DNA of 64,000 bases from Paenibacillus aestuarii (GCF_027789125.1 NZ_JAQFVF010000069.1:1-64000), one strand, 5' to 3'; positions 51,863-61,744 are shown, numbered from the stretch's first letter. Program-made: numbers and translations. Notes: generated by a model not told the origin, from the letters alone.

Positions 51863-52990
51863 ATGCAAACGATAGGTCAATTAAACAGAGAGCACTGGGC
51901 GTTGTATTTGGACTTGAATCGCATCATCAGCCAGGCAGAGGCCGCTTTGACAGCTCCGGTTGTACAGATCACAGCAGCGATCGCTCCGCAAAGCCCCGGG
52001 AGCGCGCATGACTATTACTCGAACGGAGATTATTGGTGGCCGAATCCTGATACACCGGACGGGCTGCCGTACGTTCGTCGTGACGGCAAGAGCAATCCGG
52101 CGAATTTCCATGAACACCGGATTCTGCTCAGACGGATGCGGTTCCGGGTCGCATCGTTGGCTGCCGCCTATCGCATCACGGGTGAGCGGCGTTACGCAGA
52201 GAAAGCCGTGAGCCTGCTGGATGCTTTTTTCGTAAACGCAGGAACGCGGATGAATCCACATCTGCTTTATGCCCAGGCGGTGCCCGGGGTATGTGACGGA
52301 CGGGGGATCGGCGTGATCGACACCCTGCACCTGATCGATGTGGCGGCAGCTGTTCCGGTGCTGGACCAAGAGCCTGCATCTGAAGCCGACGCCCGCGTGC
52401 TGCGAGAGGTCTCAACGTGGTTCGCAACCTACTTGCAGTGGATGAACGAACACCCGCAAGGCGTGGAGGAAAGAAACGAAGCCAACAACCACGGGATCTG
52501 CTGGTTCGTGCAGGCAGCCGCATTCGCTCGGCTGACCGGTCGTCATGACTTGCTGGATGGGTGCAGGGAGCAATACAAGCGTCGGCTGCTCGGAGAACAG
52601 ATGGATACGGATGGCAGCTTTCCCCGGGAGTTAGCGCGCACGAAGCCATATGCCTATTCGCTGTTCACCTTGGACAATCTCGTCACGCTTACCCATATTC
52701 TCTCCACGGAAAACGACAATTTGTGGGAATATCAACTCCCTGATGGCAGAGGCATTAAGAAAGGGATTTCATTTATACTGCCATATTTGGAAAATAAGCC
52801 TGCATGGCCGTACGGGCGCGATGTGGAATACGATGCGTGTTGGCCTACCGGAATGTCGTTCCTCTTGTTTGCAGGGCTGGCTTACGGTTCCGATCGGCTC
52901 CTTGCCTTATGGCAGAGGCTCGACCAACAACCGCGGGAGGCGGAAGTACGCCGGAATATGGCGATTCGGCAACCGCTGCTCTGGATGTAA
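51863..52990 (+). CDS. Alginate-lyase-family enzyme (intracellular)
   Basis: A 375-residue protein without a signal peptide. ATG 51863 is about 11 bases after TAGGAGGGA; the longer frame from 51779 runs through the leader hairpin and is rejected. It matches the alginate_lyase (alpha/alpha-toroid) domain: NGDYWWPNPDTPDGLPYVRR, catalytic-site motif NEANNHGICW, and FPRELARTKPYAYSLFTLDN. Members cleave uronate-containing polysaccharides by beta-elimination. Being cytoplasmic, it would act on imported oligosaccharides. The exact substrate cannot be told; alginate itself is not implied. It precedes the AraC-type regulator by 85 bases. Confidence 0.85.
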   Translation: MQTIGQLNREHWALYLDLNRIISQAEAALTAPVVQITAAIAPQSPGSAHDYYSNGDYWWPNPDTPDGLPYVRRDGKSNPANFHEHRILLRRMRFRVASLAAAYRITGERRYAEKAVSLLDAFFVNAGTRMNPHLLYAQAVPGVCDGRGIGVIDTLHLIDVAAAVPVLDQEPASEADARVLREVSTWFATYLQWMNEHPQGVEERNEANNHGICWFVQAAAFARLTGRHDLLDGCREQYKRRLLGEQMDTDGSFPRELARTKPYAYSLFTLDNLVTLTHILSTENDNLWEYQLPDGRGIKKGISFILPYLENKPAWPYGRDVEYDACWPTGMSFLLFAGLAYGSDRLLALWQRLDQQPREAEVRRNMAIRQPLLWM

Positions 52991-53075
52991 AAAGCCGGAT
53001 ACACGAGACGGTTTCTATGATTTTCGTTATAATAAATGAAAGCAGTTCCAACATGGCGATAAGGGGTTAGTGCGA

Positions 53076-55391
53076 ATGAAGCTTAATCGGATCCGGTTCA
53101 ATAAACGCAGCGTAATGGTAACTTGGCTGACCTCCTATATTTCAGTGCTGCTCGTTCCGATCATCATTAGCGGGATCTTATATGCGGCTTCCTGGCATGT
53201 GGTCGAATCGGAAGTGAACCGGGCCAACAATAACGCACTCAAGCAGATGGAAATAGCGATCGACAACAGTCTGGGCGGCATTGAACGTTTGAGTTTGGAA
53301 GTTTCCCTTAACAAACAAGTAAACGCTTTCATAAATACTTCACAGCCGCTTACGGATAACGATTACTATGATCTAGTCACGATTTCCAACGATTTGCGGG
53401 TTTACCAGACAGCTAACGATTTCATCGAACAAATTTATTTGTACTATAAAAACAGTGATACGGTGATATCTACGCGCAATCGGACGGACAGCCGCACTTT
53501 GTTCCAAATGCTGGACGGACAGAACCTCCAAGGCTTCGAGGCGTGGAAGTTGTTTCTGGACCGCCGATATATCCAGGAATATGTTCCGGTTACGATGATG
53601 GAAGACGACATTCCTTATAAAGCCGTTGTGTTTGCCAAATCCGTGACCTTGGCGAATCGGGATCAGCCGGGGGCGGTGCTGCTTTTCGTCATGAAGGATT
53701 CCAAGCTGCTGGCCAATATTCCGCCTTCTGAAGCGACGTCCGTTGCCGTGCTGGATAAAGAAAACCGGGTGGTCGCCTCAAGCGGACTGGAGCAAGGTCC
53801 GGCGTTTCTCGCCTACGACAAGCTGGTTGGGGAGAACGGCCTTTTCTACGGAGATGTGACCGGCAAGAAAGTCGCTGTTACGTATACCACTTCAGCTCGA
53901 ACAGGCTGGAAATATGTCTCCATGATCCCCGCTGAGCGTTTTGACGACAAGATGAAATATATGAAAAGACTTGTATATGCCAGTATTTTGCTAAGTCTTC
54001 TACTGGGAGGGGTTGTCACAATCCTGTTTCTTCGCAGAAATTACAATCCGATACATGTGCTCATCCGGAGCTTCTCGACGAAAGCGGGGATTTCGTTTGC
54101 CGAGGGGACGAATGAGTACGGCTTTCTGCAAGAGGCTCTGAACAACACTTTTGCGGAGAAGGAGCAGGTCGATCGCCGGCTGCATCAGCACCGGGACGCC
54201 ATCCGCTCGCATTTCTTACAGGGGCTTCTGAAGGGGAATCTGGAGCAGGACATTCCCGTACACGAATCGCTTTCTGCACATGACATCCAGTTGGCTTCAC
54301 CTCATTTTGCCGTTCTGTTATTTCACATTGATCATTTCGGCAAATTTCAGGAAGACGTCCCGGTGCATTCGCAGAAGGTCAAGTTGGTGCAGTTCATTCT
54401 CATGAACGTGGTGGAAGAAGTGATCGGTAGTCAGCATCGGGGCTTCACGACGGAGATTGACGATATGCTGGCGTGCATGTTTAACTTTGGCTCCGAACAA
54501 GACCCGGCAGAGCTGCGTCGAATGGCCGAGCAGGTCCAACTGTTCCTGCTTGACCACTTCCATGTCCATTTAACAGTATCCATCAGCGGAATCCATTGCG
54601 AATTGTTCGGTATTGCCGAAGCTTATCAAGAGGCGTTGTCAGCAATGGCTTATCGCCTTGTCATCGGCAGTGGAGCTATCATCGGTTACGATGAATTACC
54701 GAGTTCCGAAGCTCTCCGCCAGGCTGGCAATTATTACTATCCTTTACATGTGGAACAGCAGTTGATCAATTTCGTCAAGATCGGTGACTATGAGAAGTCG
54801 AGCTCGATCATTGAGCAAATAATGGAAACGAACGTATCCAATGCCGTGTTATCGGTGCCGCTCGGCAAATGCCTGATGTTCGATCTGGCCAGCACGATGC
54901 TGAAAACGATGAATGAAATCGGCACGCAGGGCCATCTGAAGTCGTTCATGGACCCATTCAATCCTGTTGAACGGCTATCCGGATGCGAAACGATTAAAGA
55001 GATGAGAAGGGAAATTCTTTCGATTCTCGAGCAGGTCTGCCAGTCCGTTCAAGCGGAGCGCAAGCAGGAGATGAGACCGCTGGGTGAGCTTGTCCGTGCT
55101 TATGTGAAGGCTAATTATGCCGAAGAAAATCTGAACATATCGATGATCGGGGAGAAATTCGGAATGACCCCTTCCTATTTATCCAAGCAGTTTAAAATGC
55201 AAACCGGTGACGCGCTGCTCGATTATATAAGCCGGACACGTTTGGAAGCAGCCAAGAAGCTGTTAACGGAGCAAACCGTCTCCATTATGGAAGTTGCCCG
55301 AAAGGTCGGTTATGCGGACATCAATACGTTCAACCGTATATTTAAGAAGTTCGAAGGCATTACACCGGGAAAATTCAAAGAGCTAAAGTGA
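53076..55391 (+). CDS. Membrane-anchored AraC-family regulator
   Basis: A 771-residue protein combining sensor and DNA-binding output in one chain. Transmembrane helix near 15-40, extracytoplasmic sensor region to about 295, second helix near 296-318, a cytoplasmic middle region, and a C-terminal AraC domain (about 670-771) with LNISMIGEKFGMTPSYLSKQF and IMEVARKVGYADINTFNRIFKKF. This layout is common beside LplB/YtcP-type transporters in Paenibacillus and replaces a two-component pair. ATG 53076 has AAGGGG upstream. It should sense the polysaccharide fragment taken up by the neighbouring transporter and bind upstream of the lyase and transporter genes (inference). Confidence 0.92.
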   Translation: MKLNRIRFNKRSVMVTWLTSYISVLLVPIIISGILYAASWHVVESEVNRANNNALKQMEIAIDNSLGGIERLSLEVSLNKQVNAFINTSQPLTDNDYYDLVTISNDLRVYQTANDFIEQIYLYYKNSDTVISTRNRTDSRTLFQMLDGQNLQGFEAWKLFLDRRYIQEYVPVTMMEDDIPYKAVVFAKSVTLANRDQPGAVLLFVMKDSKLLANIPPSEATSVAVLDKENRVVASSGLEQGPAFLAYDKLVGENGLFYGDVTGKKVAVTYTTSARTGWKYVSMIPAERFDDKMKYMKRLVYASILLSLLLGGVVTILFLRRNYNPIHVLIRSFSTKAGISFAEGTNEYGFLQEALNNTFAEKEQVDRRLHQHRDAIRSHFLQGLLKGNLEQDIPVHESLSAHDIQLASPHFAVLLFHIDHFGKFQEDVPVHSQKVKLVQFILMNVVEEVIGSQHRGFTTEIDDMLACMFNFGSEQDPAELRRMAEQVQLFLLDHFHVHLTVSISGIHCELFGIAEAYQEALSAMAYRLVIGSGAIIGYDELPSSEALRQAGNYYYPLHVEQQLINFVKIGDYEKSSSIIEQIMETNVSNAVLSVPLGKCLMFDLASTMLKTMNEIGTQGHLKSFMDPFNPVERLSGCETIKEMRREILSILEQVCQSVQAERKQEMRPLGELVRAYVKANYAEENLNISMIGEKFGMTPSYLSKQFKMQTGDALLDYISRTRLEAAKKLLTEQTVSIMEVARKVGYADINTFNRIFKKFEGITPGKFKELK

Positions 55392-55406
55392 AATTCCCGC
55401 ATGGAC

Positions 55407-55447
55407 GAAAGTCGTACAAGCTTGCTTGCGCGACTTTTCATTTTTTG
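55407..55447 (+). terminator. Rho-independent terminator
   Basis: Stem GAAAGTCG / CGACTTTTC with internal small pairing and TTTTTT tail after the AraC gene. Confidence 0.8.
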
Positions 55448-55460
55448 CATGACCATTTTG

Positions 55461-55540
55461 GATTCTAATGATGGCTTGTTACGAATTTTAATGAGTGATT
55501 CGCAGTTTTGACGATACCCAATCAGGGGGGCTTCCCCCCA
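55461..55540 (+). promoter_or_regulatory. Shared upstream motif and GC hairpin before the binding-protein gene
   Basis: ATTCTAATGA (55462-55471) and ATTTTAATGA (55486-55495) form a direct repeat 24 bases apart; GTTTTGACGAT at 55505-55515 follows. These match 51701-51731. A perfect hairpin GGGGGG-CTT-CCCCCC lies at 55525-55539. The direct-repeat form is typical of AraC-family operators. Confidence 0.5.
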
Positions 55541-55600
55541 TACTAAAGCTACAGTGCAGCAAAGAAGCAATCTGCACGAATTCATACGAGGGGGATTCAC

Positions 55601-57244
55601 ATGAGGACACGATCCGCACATAAATCCATTAGCCTGGCTCTGAGCGTTGTGGCAGCCTCCAATCTGTTCGTCGCCTGTTCCAAAGATGGTTCTTCGGAAA
55701 GCCCAAGCCAGACTGGAGCCGCAAAAGCCACGGCAGCGCCTTCAGCCGCAGCAGTCCAATATCCGATTAGCACGCAAGAGACTTTAACCTCTTGGGAGCA
55801 AATCGATACGAACCTGGCTTCTTTCGTTCCCAACCTGGCCGAGTCGCCGTTCGGCAAGCGGTTGGAGAGTGAAACGGGCGTGAAGGTCAAATACACGCAC
55901 CCGGCCGACGGTCAATCGAAAGATCAATTTAATCTGCTGATCGCTTCAAATAACTTGCCGGATGTCATTGAGTACAACTGGGGAGGCGGGGGATCGGCAG
56001 CGTACCCGGGCGGACCCGAGAAGGCCATCGCTGACAAAGTGATCCTTCCACTTAACGATTTAATCGATAAGAGTGCGCCTAATTTAAAGAAACTGCTGCA
56101 GCAGGATAAAGAGCTGGACAAAATGATCAAAACGGACAACGGCACTTACTATGCATTCCCAATGATCCGTCCGGATAACGGCCTGGTGTTCCGGGGACCG
56201 ATGATTCGCAAAGACTGGTTGGATGAGCTCAACCTGCAAGTGCCTGTGACGATTGATGAATGGTATACGGTTCTTAAGGCTTTCAAGGAGAAGAAAGGGG
56301 CCAGCGCGCCATTTACGGCTCAGTACAGCAATGAATTGAATATTCAGGACGCGTTCATTGGCGCCTTCAAAACAGCGAACCGCTTCTATATCGACGATCA
56401 GGGCAAAGTGAAGTACGGGCCGACGGACCCACAATTCAAGGATGCGCTGAGCTTGCTGCACAAATGGTATGCCGAAGGATTGCTGGATAAAGACTTCGCA
56501 CTTAATACGGACTCCAAATCGCTGGATACGAAATTAATGAGCGATGCTTCGGGAGCCACTGTCGGGTTATTAAGCGGTGGTATGGGCAGATGGATGGATA
56601 CCGGTAAAAAGAAAAATCCGAAGTTCCAGTTGGTAGCCGCACCCTATCCAACACTGAATAAAGGGGAACGGGCGTTTATCGGCCAACGAGACTTCAAATA
56701 TAACCCGGCTGCAAGTAAAGCGTTGTCAGGGGATTCCAAGCATGCGGAGCTCGCCGTCAAATGGATGGATTATGCCTATAGCGAGAAAGGGAGTATGCTC
56801 TTCAACTTCGGGATCGAAGGAGAAAGCTATAACCTCGTGGACGGCGTGCCGAAGTTTTCCGATAAAATCACGAAAGATCCCAAATACAACCTGCAGCAGA
56901 TGATTTCCCAGTATACGAAGCCAAATGGCCCATTCCTGGGGGATAGCCGGAAAAGCTTCAATACATTCAAGGAGCAGGATGAGGCGATCCAGATTTGGGG
57001 GCAAACGGATGCCGTCAAGCATGTGATGCCGCTCTTCCTGACGCCTACAGCGGAAGAGAGCAAAGAGTTGGCCAAATTGAATACGGCGATTTCCAGTTAT
57101 AAAGAGGAAATGTTTGTTAAATTCGTGATGGGGAAAGAACCGATCGACAAGTTTGATGATTACGTGAAACGGATCAAAGACATGGGGATCAACCGGGTGA
57201 CCGAAATTTATCAAGGCGCACTGGATCGATACAACAAGCGGTAA
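55601..57244 (+). CDS. Extracellular solute-binding lipoprotein, second transporter
   Basis: A 547-residue binding protein. Signal peptide and lipobox NLFVAC (Cys26), then a Ser/Ala-rich linker. Mature features include LIASNNLPDVIEYNWGGGGS, ILPLNDLIDKSAPNLKKLL, YYAFPMIRPDNGLVFRGPMI and WYAEGLLDKDFALNTDSKSL. CGAGGGGGATTCAC precedes ATG. It delivers oligosaccharides to the two following permeases. The substrate is unknown, but the lyase and GH95-like hydrolase at either end of the locus suggest a complex acidic, possibly fucosylated polysaccharide. Confidence 0.92.
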   Translation: MRTRSAHKSISLALSVVAASNLFVACSKDGSSESPSQTGAAKATAAPSAAAVQYPISTQETLTSWEQIDTNLASFVPNLAESPFGKRLESETGVKVKYTHPADGQSKDQFNLLIASNNLPDVIEYNWGGGGSAAYPGGPEKAIADKVILPLNDLIDKSAPNLKKLLQQDKELDKMIKTDNGTYYAFPMIRPDNGLVFRGPMIRKDWLDELNLQVPVTIDEWYTVLKAFKEKKGASAPFTAQYSNELNIQDAFIGAFKTANRFYIDDQGKVKYGPTDPQFKDALSLLHKWYAEGLLDKDFALNTDSKSLDTKLMSDASGATVGLLSGGMGRWMDTGKKKNPKFQLVAAPYPTLNKGERAFIGQRDFKYNPAASKALSGDSKHAELAVKWMDYAYSEKGSMLFNFGIEGESYNLVDGVPKFSDKITKDPKYNLQQMISQYTKPNGPFLGDSRKSFNTFKEQDEAIQIWGQTDAVKHVMPLFLTPTAEESKELAKLNTAISSYKEEMFVKFVMGKEPIDKFDDYVKRIKDMGINRVTEIYQGALDRYNKR

Positions 57245-57258
57245 GAATCAGCGGCAAA

Positions 57259-57300
57259 TCTGGCGAAGGAAGGACATTTCCGTATCCCTCTCCCGCCAGA
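57259..57300 (+). other. Intercistronic hairpin between binding protein and permease
   Basis: Seven-base arms TCTGGCG / CGCCAGA around a 28-base loop, no T-tract; placed like the hairpin at 24608-24645 in the xylan transporter operon. Confidence 0.5.
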
Positions 57301-57324
57301 ACCTGGCCGTGATTGGAGAGGGGG

Positions 57325-58236
57325 ATGAGATTCCGAATGGGGCTGCTGCTCGATATTCATAAAAATAAACTGCTCTATGTGATGCTGCTTCCAGTTCTGC
57401 TCTATTATGTCGTGTTCCACTATGTGCCGATGTACGGCGCCGTAATTGCCTTCAAGGATTTCACCCCGAGGCTCGGGATTTGGGGGAGCGATTGGGTCGG
57501 ATTTGAACATTTCAGGGAATTTTTCACAGGACCCTATTTCTGGCGAACCATTAAAAATACGGTGCTGATCAGCTTTTACCAGCTGTTATTCGGCTTCCCG
57601 GCGCCTATCATTCTGGCGCTTCTGCTCAATGAGCTGAAACACGCTTTCTTCAAACGAACGGTGCAGACCGTCACCTACATGCCGCATTTTATTTCGTTGA
57701 TTGTCATTTGCGGCATTCTGAAGGATTTCACCTCGAGTGAAGGTGTTATTAACGATGTTATCGCCTTTTTCGGTGGGGAACGATTGACCTTCTTGCTCGA
57801 ACCGAGCCTGTTCCGTACCGTCTATGTTTCATCCGGCATCTGGCAAAACATAGGCTGGGGAACGATCATTTTCCTCGCAGCGCTAACCGGGATCGATCAA
57901 GAGCAGTATGAGGCAGCCACAATCGATGGCGCAGGCCGATGGAAGCAAATGATGCATGTTACGCTGCCGGGGCTGATGCCGACTATCATTATTCTGCTTA
58001 TTTTGGAGATCGGACGGATGATGAATGTCGGGTTTGAGAAAATTATTTTGCTTTACAATCCGGGCACATACGAGACGGCAGATGTTATCTCCTCCTATGT
58101 GTATCGCGTAGGCTTGCAAGATTTTAATTACAGCTTCAGTTCAGCGGTGGGCTTGTTCAACTCGGTCATCAATTTCGCCCTGCTCATTTCTTCCAATTGG
58201 CTTAGCCGCAAATTTAACGATACAAGCTTGTGGTAA
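57325..58236 (+). CDS. Sugar ABC transporter permease (LplB type), second transporter
   Basis: A 303-304-residue membrane protein with six predicted helices. FHYVPMYGAVIAFKDFTPR marks the first loop and ATIDGAGRWKQMMHVTLPG the cytoplasmic EAA loop. Start is ambiguous between ATG 57325 (GGAG 6 bases upstream) and ATG 57337. It forms the pore with the next gene; no ATPase is encoded nearby. Confidence 0.92.
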   Translation: MRFRMGLLLDIHKNKLLYVMLLPVLLYYVVFHYVPMYGAVIAFKDFTPRLGIWGSDWVGFEHFREFFTGPYFWRTIKNTVLISFYQLLFGFPAPIILALLLNELKHAFFKRTVQTVTYMPHFISLIVICGILKDFTSSEGVINDVIAFFGGERLTFLLEPSLFRTVYVSSGIWQNIGWGTIIFLAALTGIDQEQYEAATIDGAGRWKQMMHVTLPGLMPTIIILLILEIGRMMNVGFEKIILLYNPGTYETADVISSYVYRVGLQDFNYSFSSAVGLFNSVINFALLISSNWLSRKFNDTSLW

Positions 58237-58248
58237 AGGAGAGAGCTC

Positions 58249-59127
58249 ATGCTGAACAAGGCGGGCTTTGCAGAAAGATGCTTCGATTATTTCAATACAG
58301 TGTTGATGGTTCTGTTGATGGTGCTTACTGTATATCCGCTTATTTATGTATTGTTTGCATCAGTCAGTGATGCCGGGAGTTTAATGGGGCATAAAGGGAT
58401 CTTATGGCGGCCCATCGGCTTCTCGCTTGATGCCTATACGAATGTTTTCCGCAACCCGATGATTTTGAAAGGCTATGGAAACACGTTGTTTGTCGTACTA
58501 ACCGGCTTATTGCTGAATATCACTTTGACCTCGTTCGGTGCATACGCATTGTCGCGAAAAAGCTTGCAATACCGCAAACCGCTCATGCTGGTTATCATCT
58601 TTACCATGTTCTTTAGCGGAGGGCTCATACCTTTATACTTGACCGTCAAAGGGGCAGGCTTGATTGACTCCTTATGGGCGCTTATTATTCCGCAGGCGAT
58701 CAATACGTTTAATCTAATACTGATGAAAACGGCATTCGAGGCGATCCCCGACGCGTTAGAGGAGTCAGCCAAAATAGACGGGGCGAACGACTTTGTAATT
58801 TTATTCAAAATCGTCCTGCCGCTTTCGATGCCCGTTATCGCCGTGATGATGCTCTATTATGGTGTCAGTCATTGGAATTCCTGGTTCCAGGCGATGATCT
58901 TCCTGCAGGAGCGTTCGCTGTATCCGCTGCAGCTGGTGCTGCGGGAAATCTTGCTGCAAGGGGAGGCCAATGCCAATTCGGGAGCTTCCGACGGCGATGC
59001 GGCGATGCTTGCTGCTACCTTGAAGTATGCGACGATCATCGTCGCTACAGTGCCGATTTTGTGCGTGTATCCCTTCTTGCAAAAATATTTTGTCAAAGGC
59101 GCTCTAATCGGAGCGATCAAAGGATAG
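58249..59127 (+). CDS. Sugar ABC transporter permease (LplC/YtcP type), second transporter
   Basis: A 292-residue membrane protein. AAAGGAGAG lies before ATG 58249, 12 bases after the first permease. FTMFFSGGLIPLYLTVKGAG, the EAA loop SAKIDGANDFVILFKIVLPL and the C-terminal YPFLQKYFVKGALIGAIKG are diagnostic. It is followed 15 bases later by the hydrolase gene, so the operon continues. Confidence 0.93.
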   Translation: MLNKAGFAERCFDYFNTVLMVLLMVLTVYPLIYVLFASVSDAGSLMGHKGILWRPIGFSLDAYTNVFRNPMILKGYGNTLFVVLTGLLLNITLTSFGAYALSRKSLQYRKPLMLVIIFTMFFSGGLIPLYLTVKGAGLIDSLWALIIPQAINTFNLILMKTAFEAIPDALEESAKIDGANDFVILFKIVLPLSMPVIAVMMLYYGVSHWNSWFQAMIFLQERSLYPLQLVLREILLQGEANANSGASDGDAAMLAATLKYATIIVATVPILCVYPFLQKYFVKGALIGAIKG

Positions 59128-59142
59128 GGGAGGAAGACTGGC

Positions 59143-61386
59143 GTGGAAGAAAGCAGCAGCCCTGCGGTACAACTTGATGTCGACTGGGAACGTTTCATGG
59201 CAGCAAACGATATGGAATGGGTAGTGAAGCCCGTAAGCTGGGATGAAGGCGCGTTTCTTGGCAATGGTTTGCTGGGTACGATGGTCTATGGGGAGGAACA
59301 TGCCGCCAAGCGTCATGTTCTTCGCATGGTTACAGGGCGAACCGACGTGACGGCATCCCGAACGGACAAGCCCGGCTTCCCGCCTCGCGTTCCGCTAGGC
59401 GAACTGGATTTGGAATTGTCCGGCCGAATATACCACCCGACGCATATGCGGATCAGCCTGTGGGACGCTGAGCTGCAGGCCACGCTGACGACGACGAGCG
59501 GGGTGGTGAAGCTGCGCTCGCTGGTGCACAGTCTTAGCCCGGTACTCGCGGTAGAGATCGAGACCTCCGAGGGGGAAAGCGGTGCACAATGTGCGTGGTA
59601 CGCTTATCCAGACGTGGACCCTGTGCTAAAGAATGCGGATGGGGTGAACTTAAACCAATATATTCCAGCTACAGAAGCGGAATACACGGAAGTGGAGGAC
59701 GGAATACGCATCTGTACGCAGCGGTATTCTAGCGCGGACGGCTGTGTAACCGCTTGGAAGGACGTGCAGGTTTCGCCGAACCGGCGGATCTGCTGGCTGT
59801 CCGTTGCTCGCGGGCACGGCGAAGCGGCAAAGACTGAGGCCGTTAAGGCGGTGGCGGAAGCATCAGCTGCCAATTTCGAAGAATGGGTGCAAGCACACCG
59901 GGTATGGTGGCACCGGTATTATCGTCAAAGCTTTGTTTCGCTGCCGGATGGCCGGTTGGAAAGCTTTTACTGGATCCAAATGTACAAATTGGCATCGGCG
60001 GCGAGAGCCGATAGCCCGCTGATCGATAACCAGGGGCCATGGCTCACATCCACGCCTTGGCCGGGTGTCTGGTTCAATATGAACGTGCAGATGAGCTATT
60101 CGCCGGTTTATACGGCCAATCGGTTGGAGATCGGGGAATCACTGATCCGTTCGCTGGATGTCAACCGCGATCAGCTGATTCAGAATGTACCGGAGGCTTG
60201 CAGGCACGATTCTGCCGGATTGGGGCGCAGCTGCAGCTTTGATCTGTCCGCCGACGTGGAGGACGAGGTTGGGAATTTGACATGGATCTGCCATAACGTT
60301 TGGCGCCATTACCGGTATGCCATGGATGATGAGCTGCTGGAAAACGTATTATTTCCCTTATTAAAACGGAGTGTGAACTATTACAGACATCTGCTGGAAG
60401 AGGGGGAGGACGGATTTCTGCATCTGCCTCCGACGATTTCCCCGGAATATGGCTCGTTCATGCGGACCACTGTGCCGGACTGCCATTATGATCTTTCCTT
60501 GCTGCGCTGGGGGTGCGAGACCTTACTTGCGATATGCAGCAGGCTGGCAATCCGGGATCCTCTCATCGCAATATGGGAAGATATAAAGACAAGGCTAGTT
60601 CCGCTTCCCGTCGATGAGACAGGTTTTATGGTCGGACGGGATATGCCGCTCGCTTATGGGCACCGACATTTCAGCCACCTGCTGGCGATCTTTCCTCTGC
60701 ATCTCCTTGGAGGCGAGACGGAAGATGAAAGGGCCCTAATCGCAGCTTCATTGCAGCATTGGCTGACCAGGGAAGGCGATCTGCGCGGCTTCAGTATGAC
60801 CGGAGCGGCATCAATTGCAGCAACGATCGGTCGTGGGGATGAAGCGCTGCGCCTGCTGCAAGCGCTGCTGCTCTTCATCAAGCCGAATACGATGTACAAG
60901 GAGGCGGGCCCTGTCATCGAGACGCCGCTGGCCGGAGCGGAATCGATTCACGACATGCTGCTGCAGAGCTGGGGCGGAAAGCTGCGGGTATTTCCGGCAG
61001 TGCCGGAGGCGTGGCCGGAGCTGGCCTACCATGATTTGCGGGCGGAAGGCGCCTTCCTGGTCAGCGCAGTACGGCAGGACGCCGCTACGCAATGGATCCG
61101 CGTGAAGAGCCTGGCTGGAGAGCCATGTCGGATCAAGACGGGATGGAGCGGACGGATCCGTTGGAACATCATGGGCGTCAATGGAACCAAGCGATCTGCC
61201 GGTGAAGCGGTCATTGACGATGAAATCACGCTGGAAATAAATGCCGGCGAGGAGGCGGTTCTCTACGCGAGCGACGAGGCGCCGGAGCTATGTGTACGTC
61301 CAGTTGAAGGTACAGGCAAGGTGGCGAGGTATTATGGGGGCCATAAGCCTTGGCGGCTATACGGATTTGGTTCAGAGCATGCGTAA
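59143..61386 (+). CDS. GH95-like glycoside hydrolase (intracellular)
   Basis: A 747-residue protein without a signal peptide, starting at GTG 59143 after GGGGAGGAAG. The N-terminal beta-sandwich has FLGNGLLGTMVYG and LGELDLEL; the alpha/alpha-barrel contains YWIQMYKLASAAR, GPWLTSTPWPGVWFNMNVQM, LPPTISPEYGSF and AYGHRHFSHLLAIFPLHLL, matching the layout of GH95 and related inverting hydrolases. GH95 enzymes remove alpha-L-fucose or alpha-L-galactose; this sequence looks divergent, so specificity is open. It is last in the transporter operon and would finish degradation of imported oligosaccharides. Confidence 0.78.
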   Translation: MEESSSPAVQLDVDWERFMAANDMEWVVKPVSWDEGAFLGNGLLGTMVYGEEHAAKRHVLRMVTGRTDVTASRTDKPGFPPRVPLGELDLELSGRIYHPTHMRISLWDAELQATLTTTSGVVKLRSLVHSLSPVLAVEIETSEGESGAQCAWYAYPDVDPVLKNADGVNLNQYIPATEAEYTEVEDGIRICTQRYSSADGCVTAWKDVQVSPNRRICWLSVARGHGEAAKTEAVKAVAEASAANFEEWVQAHRVWWHRYYRQSFVSLPDGRLESFYWIQMYKLASAARADSPLIDNQGPWLTSTPWPGVWFNMNVQMSYSPVYTANRLEIGESLIRSLDVNRDQLIQNVPEACRHDSAGLGRSCSFDLSADVEDEVGNLTWICHNVWRHYRYAMDDELLENVLFPLLKRSVNYYRHLLEEGEDGFLHLPPTISPEYGSFMRTTVPDCHYDLSLLRWGCETLLAICSRLAIRDPLIAIWEDIKTRLVPLPVDETGFMVGRDMPLAYGHRHFSHLLAIFPLHLLGGETEDERALIAASLQHWLTREGDLRGFSMTGAASIAATIGRGDEALRLLQALLLFIKPNTMYKEAGPVIETPLAGAESIHDMLLQSWGGKLRVFPAVPEAWPELAYHDLRAEGAFLVSAVRQDAATQWIRVKSLAGEPCRIKTGWSGRIRWNIMGVNGTKRSAGEAVIDDEITLEINAGEEAVLYASDEAPELCVRPVEGTGKVARYYGGHKPWRLYGFGSEHA

Positions 61387-61744
61387 TGGATTAGAGCTTT
61401 TCCGAACCCCAGCATCATGGGCAAGCAGGCGTTAAATTAACGGGCAGGATAGCGCAATCACTTCGCGAATAATGTATGTAAAATAAGACATATGTAGAAG
61501 TTGACCCCGCATCAAGGCTCTAAGATACCTTTGGCGGGTATGAGATTGCAGACGCGCAAAGACTCAGCCCGGAGGAGAGGGCCAAGAGAAACCGTATCTA
61601 TGACACATTTGCTTAACCGATAGGAAGATGGGGAGCCCTATGAGCCAAACTAAGACGAGAATCAAACTGCCTCGCCTGCCCATTGACGCAATGTTGCTGC
61701 AAAGATTGATGCGCCTCTCAAAGAATAAGGAGGCGCTTTTGACA
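61387..61744. other. Convergent intergenic region
   Basis: Holds the terminator at 61710-61742. A short frame from ATG 61640 (47 codons) and an open stretch RLSPEERAKRNRIYDTFA at about 61565-61615 look partly protein-like but have no assigned family; I do not call a gene. Confidence 0.4.
61710..61742. terminator. Hairpin between convergent operons
   Basis: Perfect 7-bp GC-rich stem GCGCCTC / GAGGCGC with an 11-12 base loop and TTTT on the plus side. It may serve both convergent transcripts. Confidence 0.65.
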
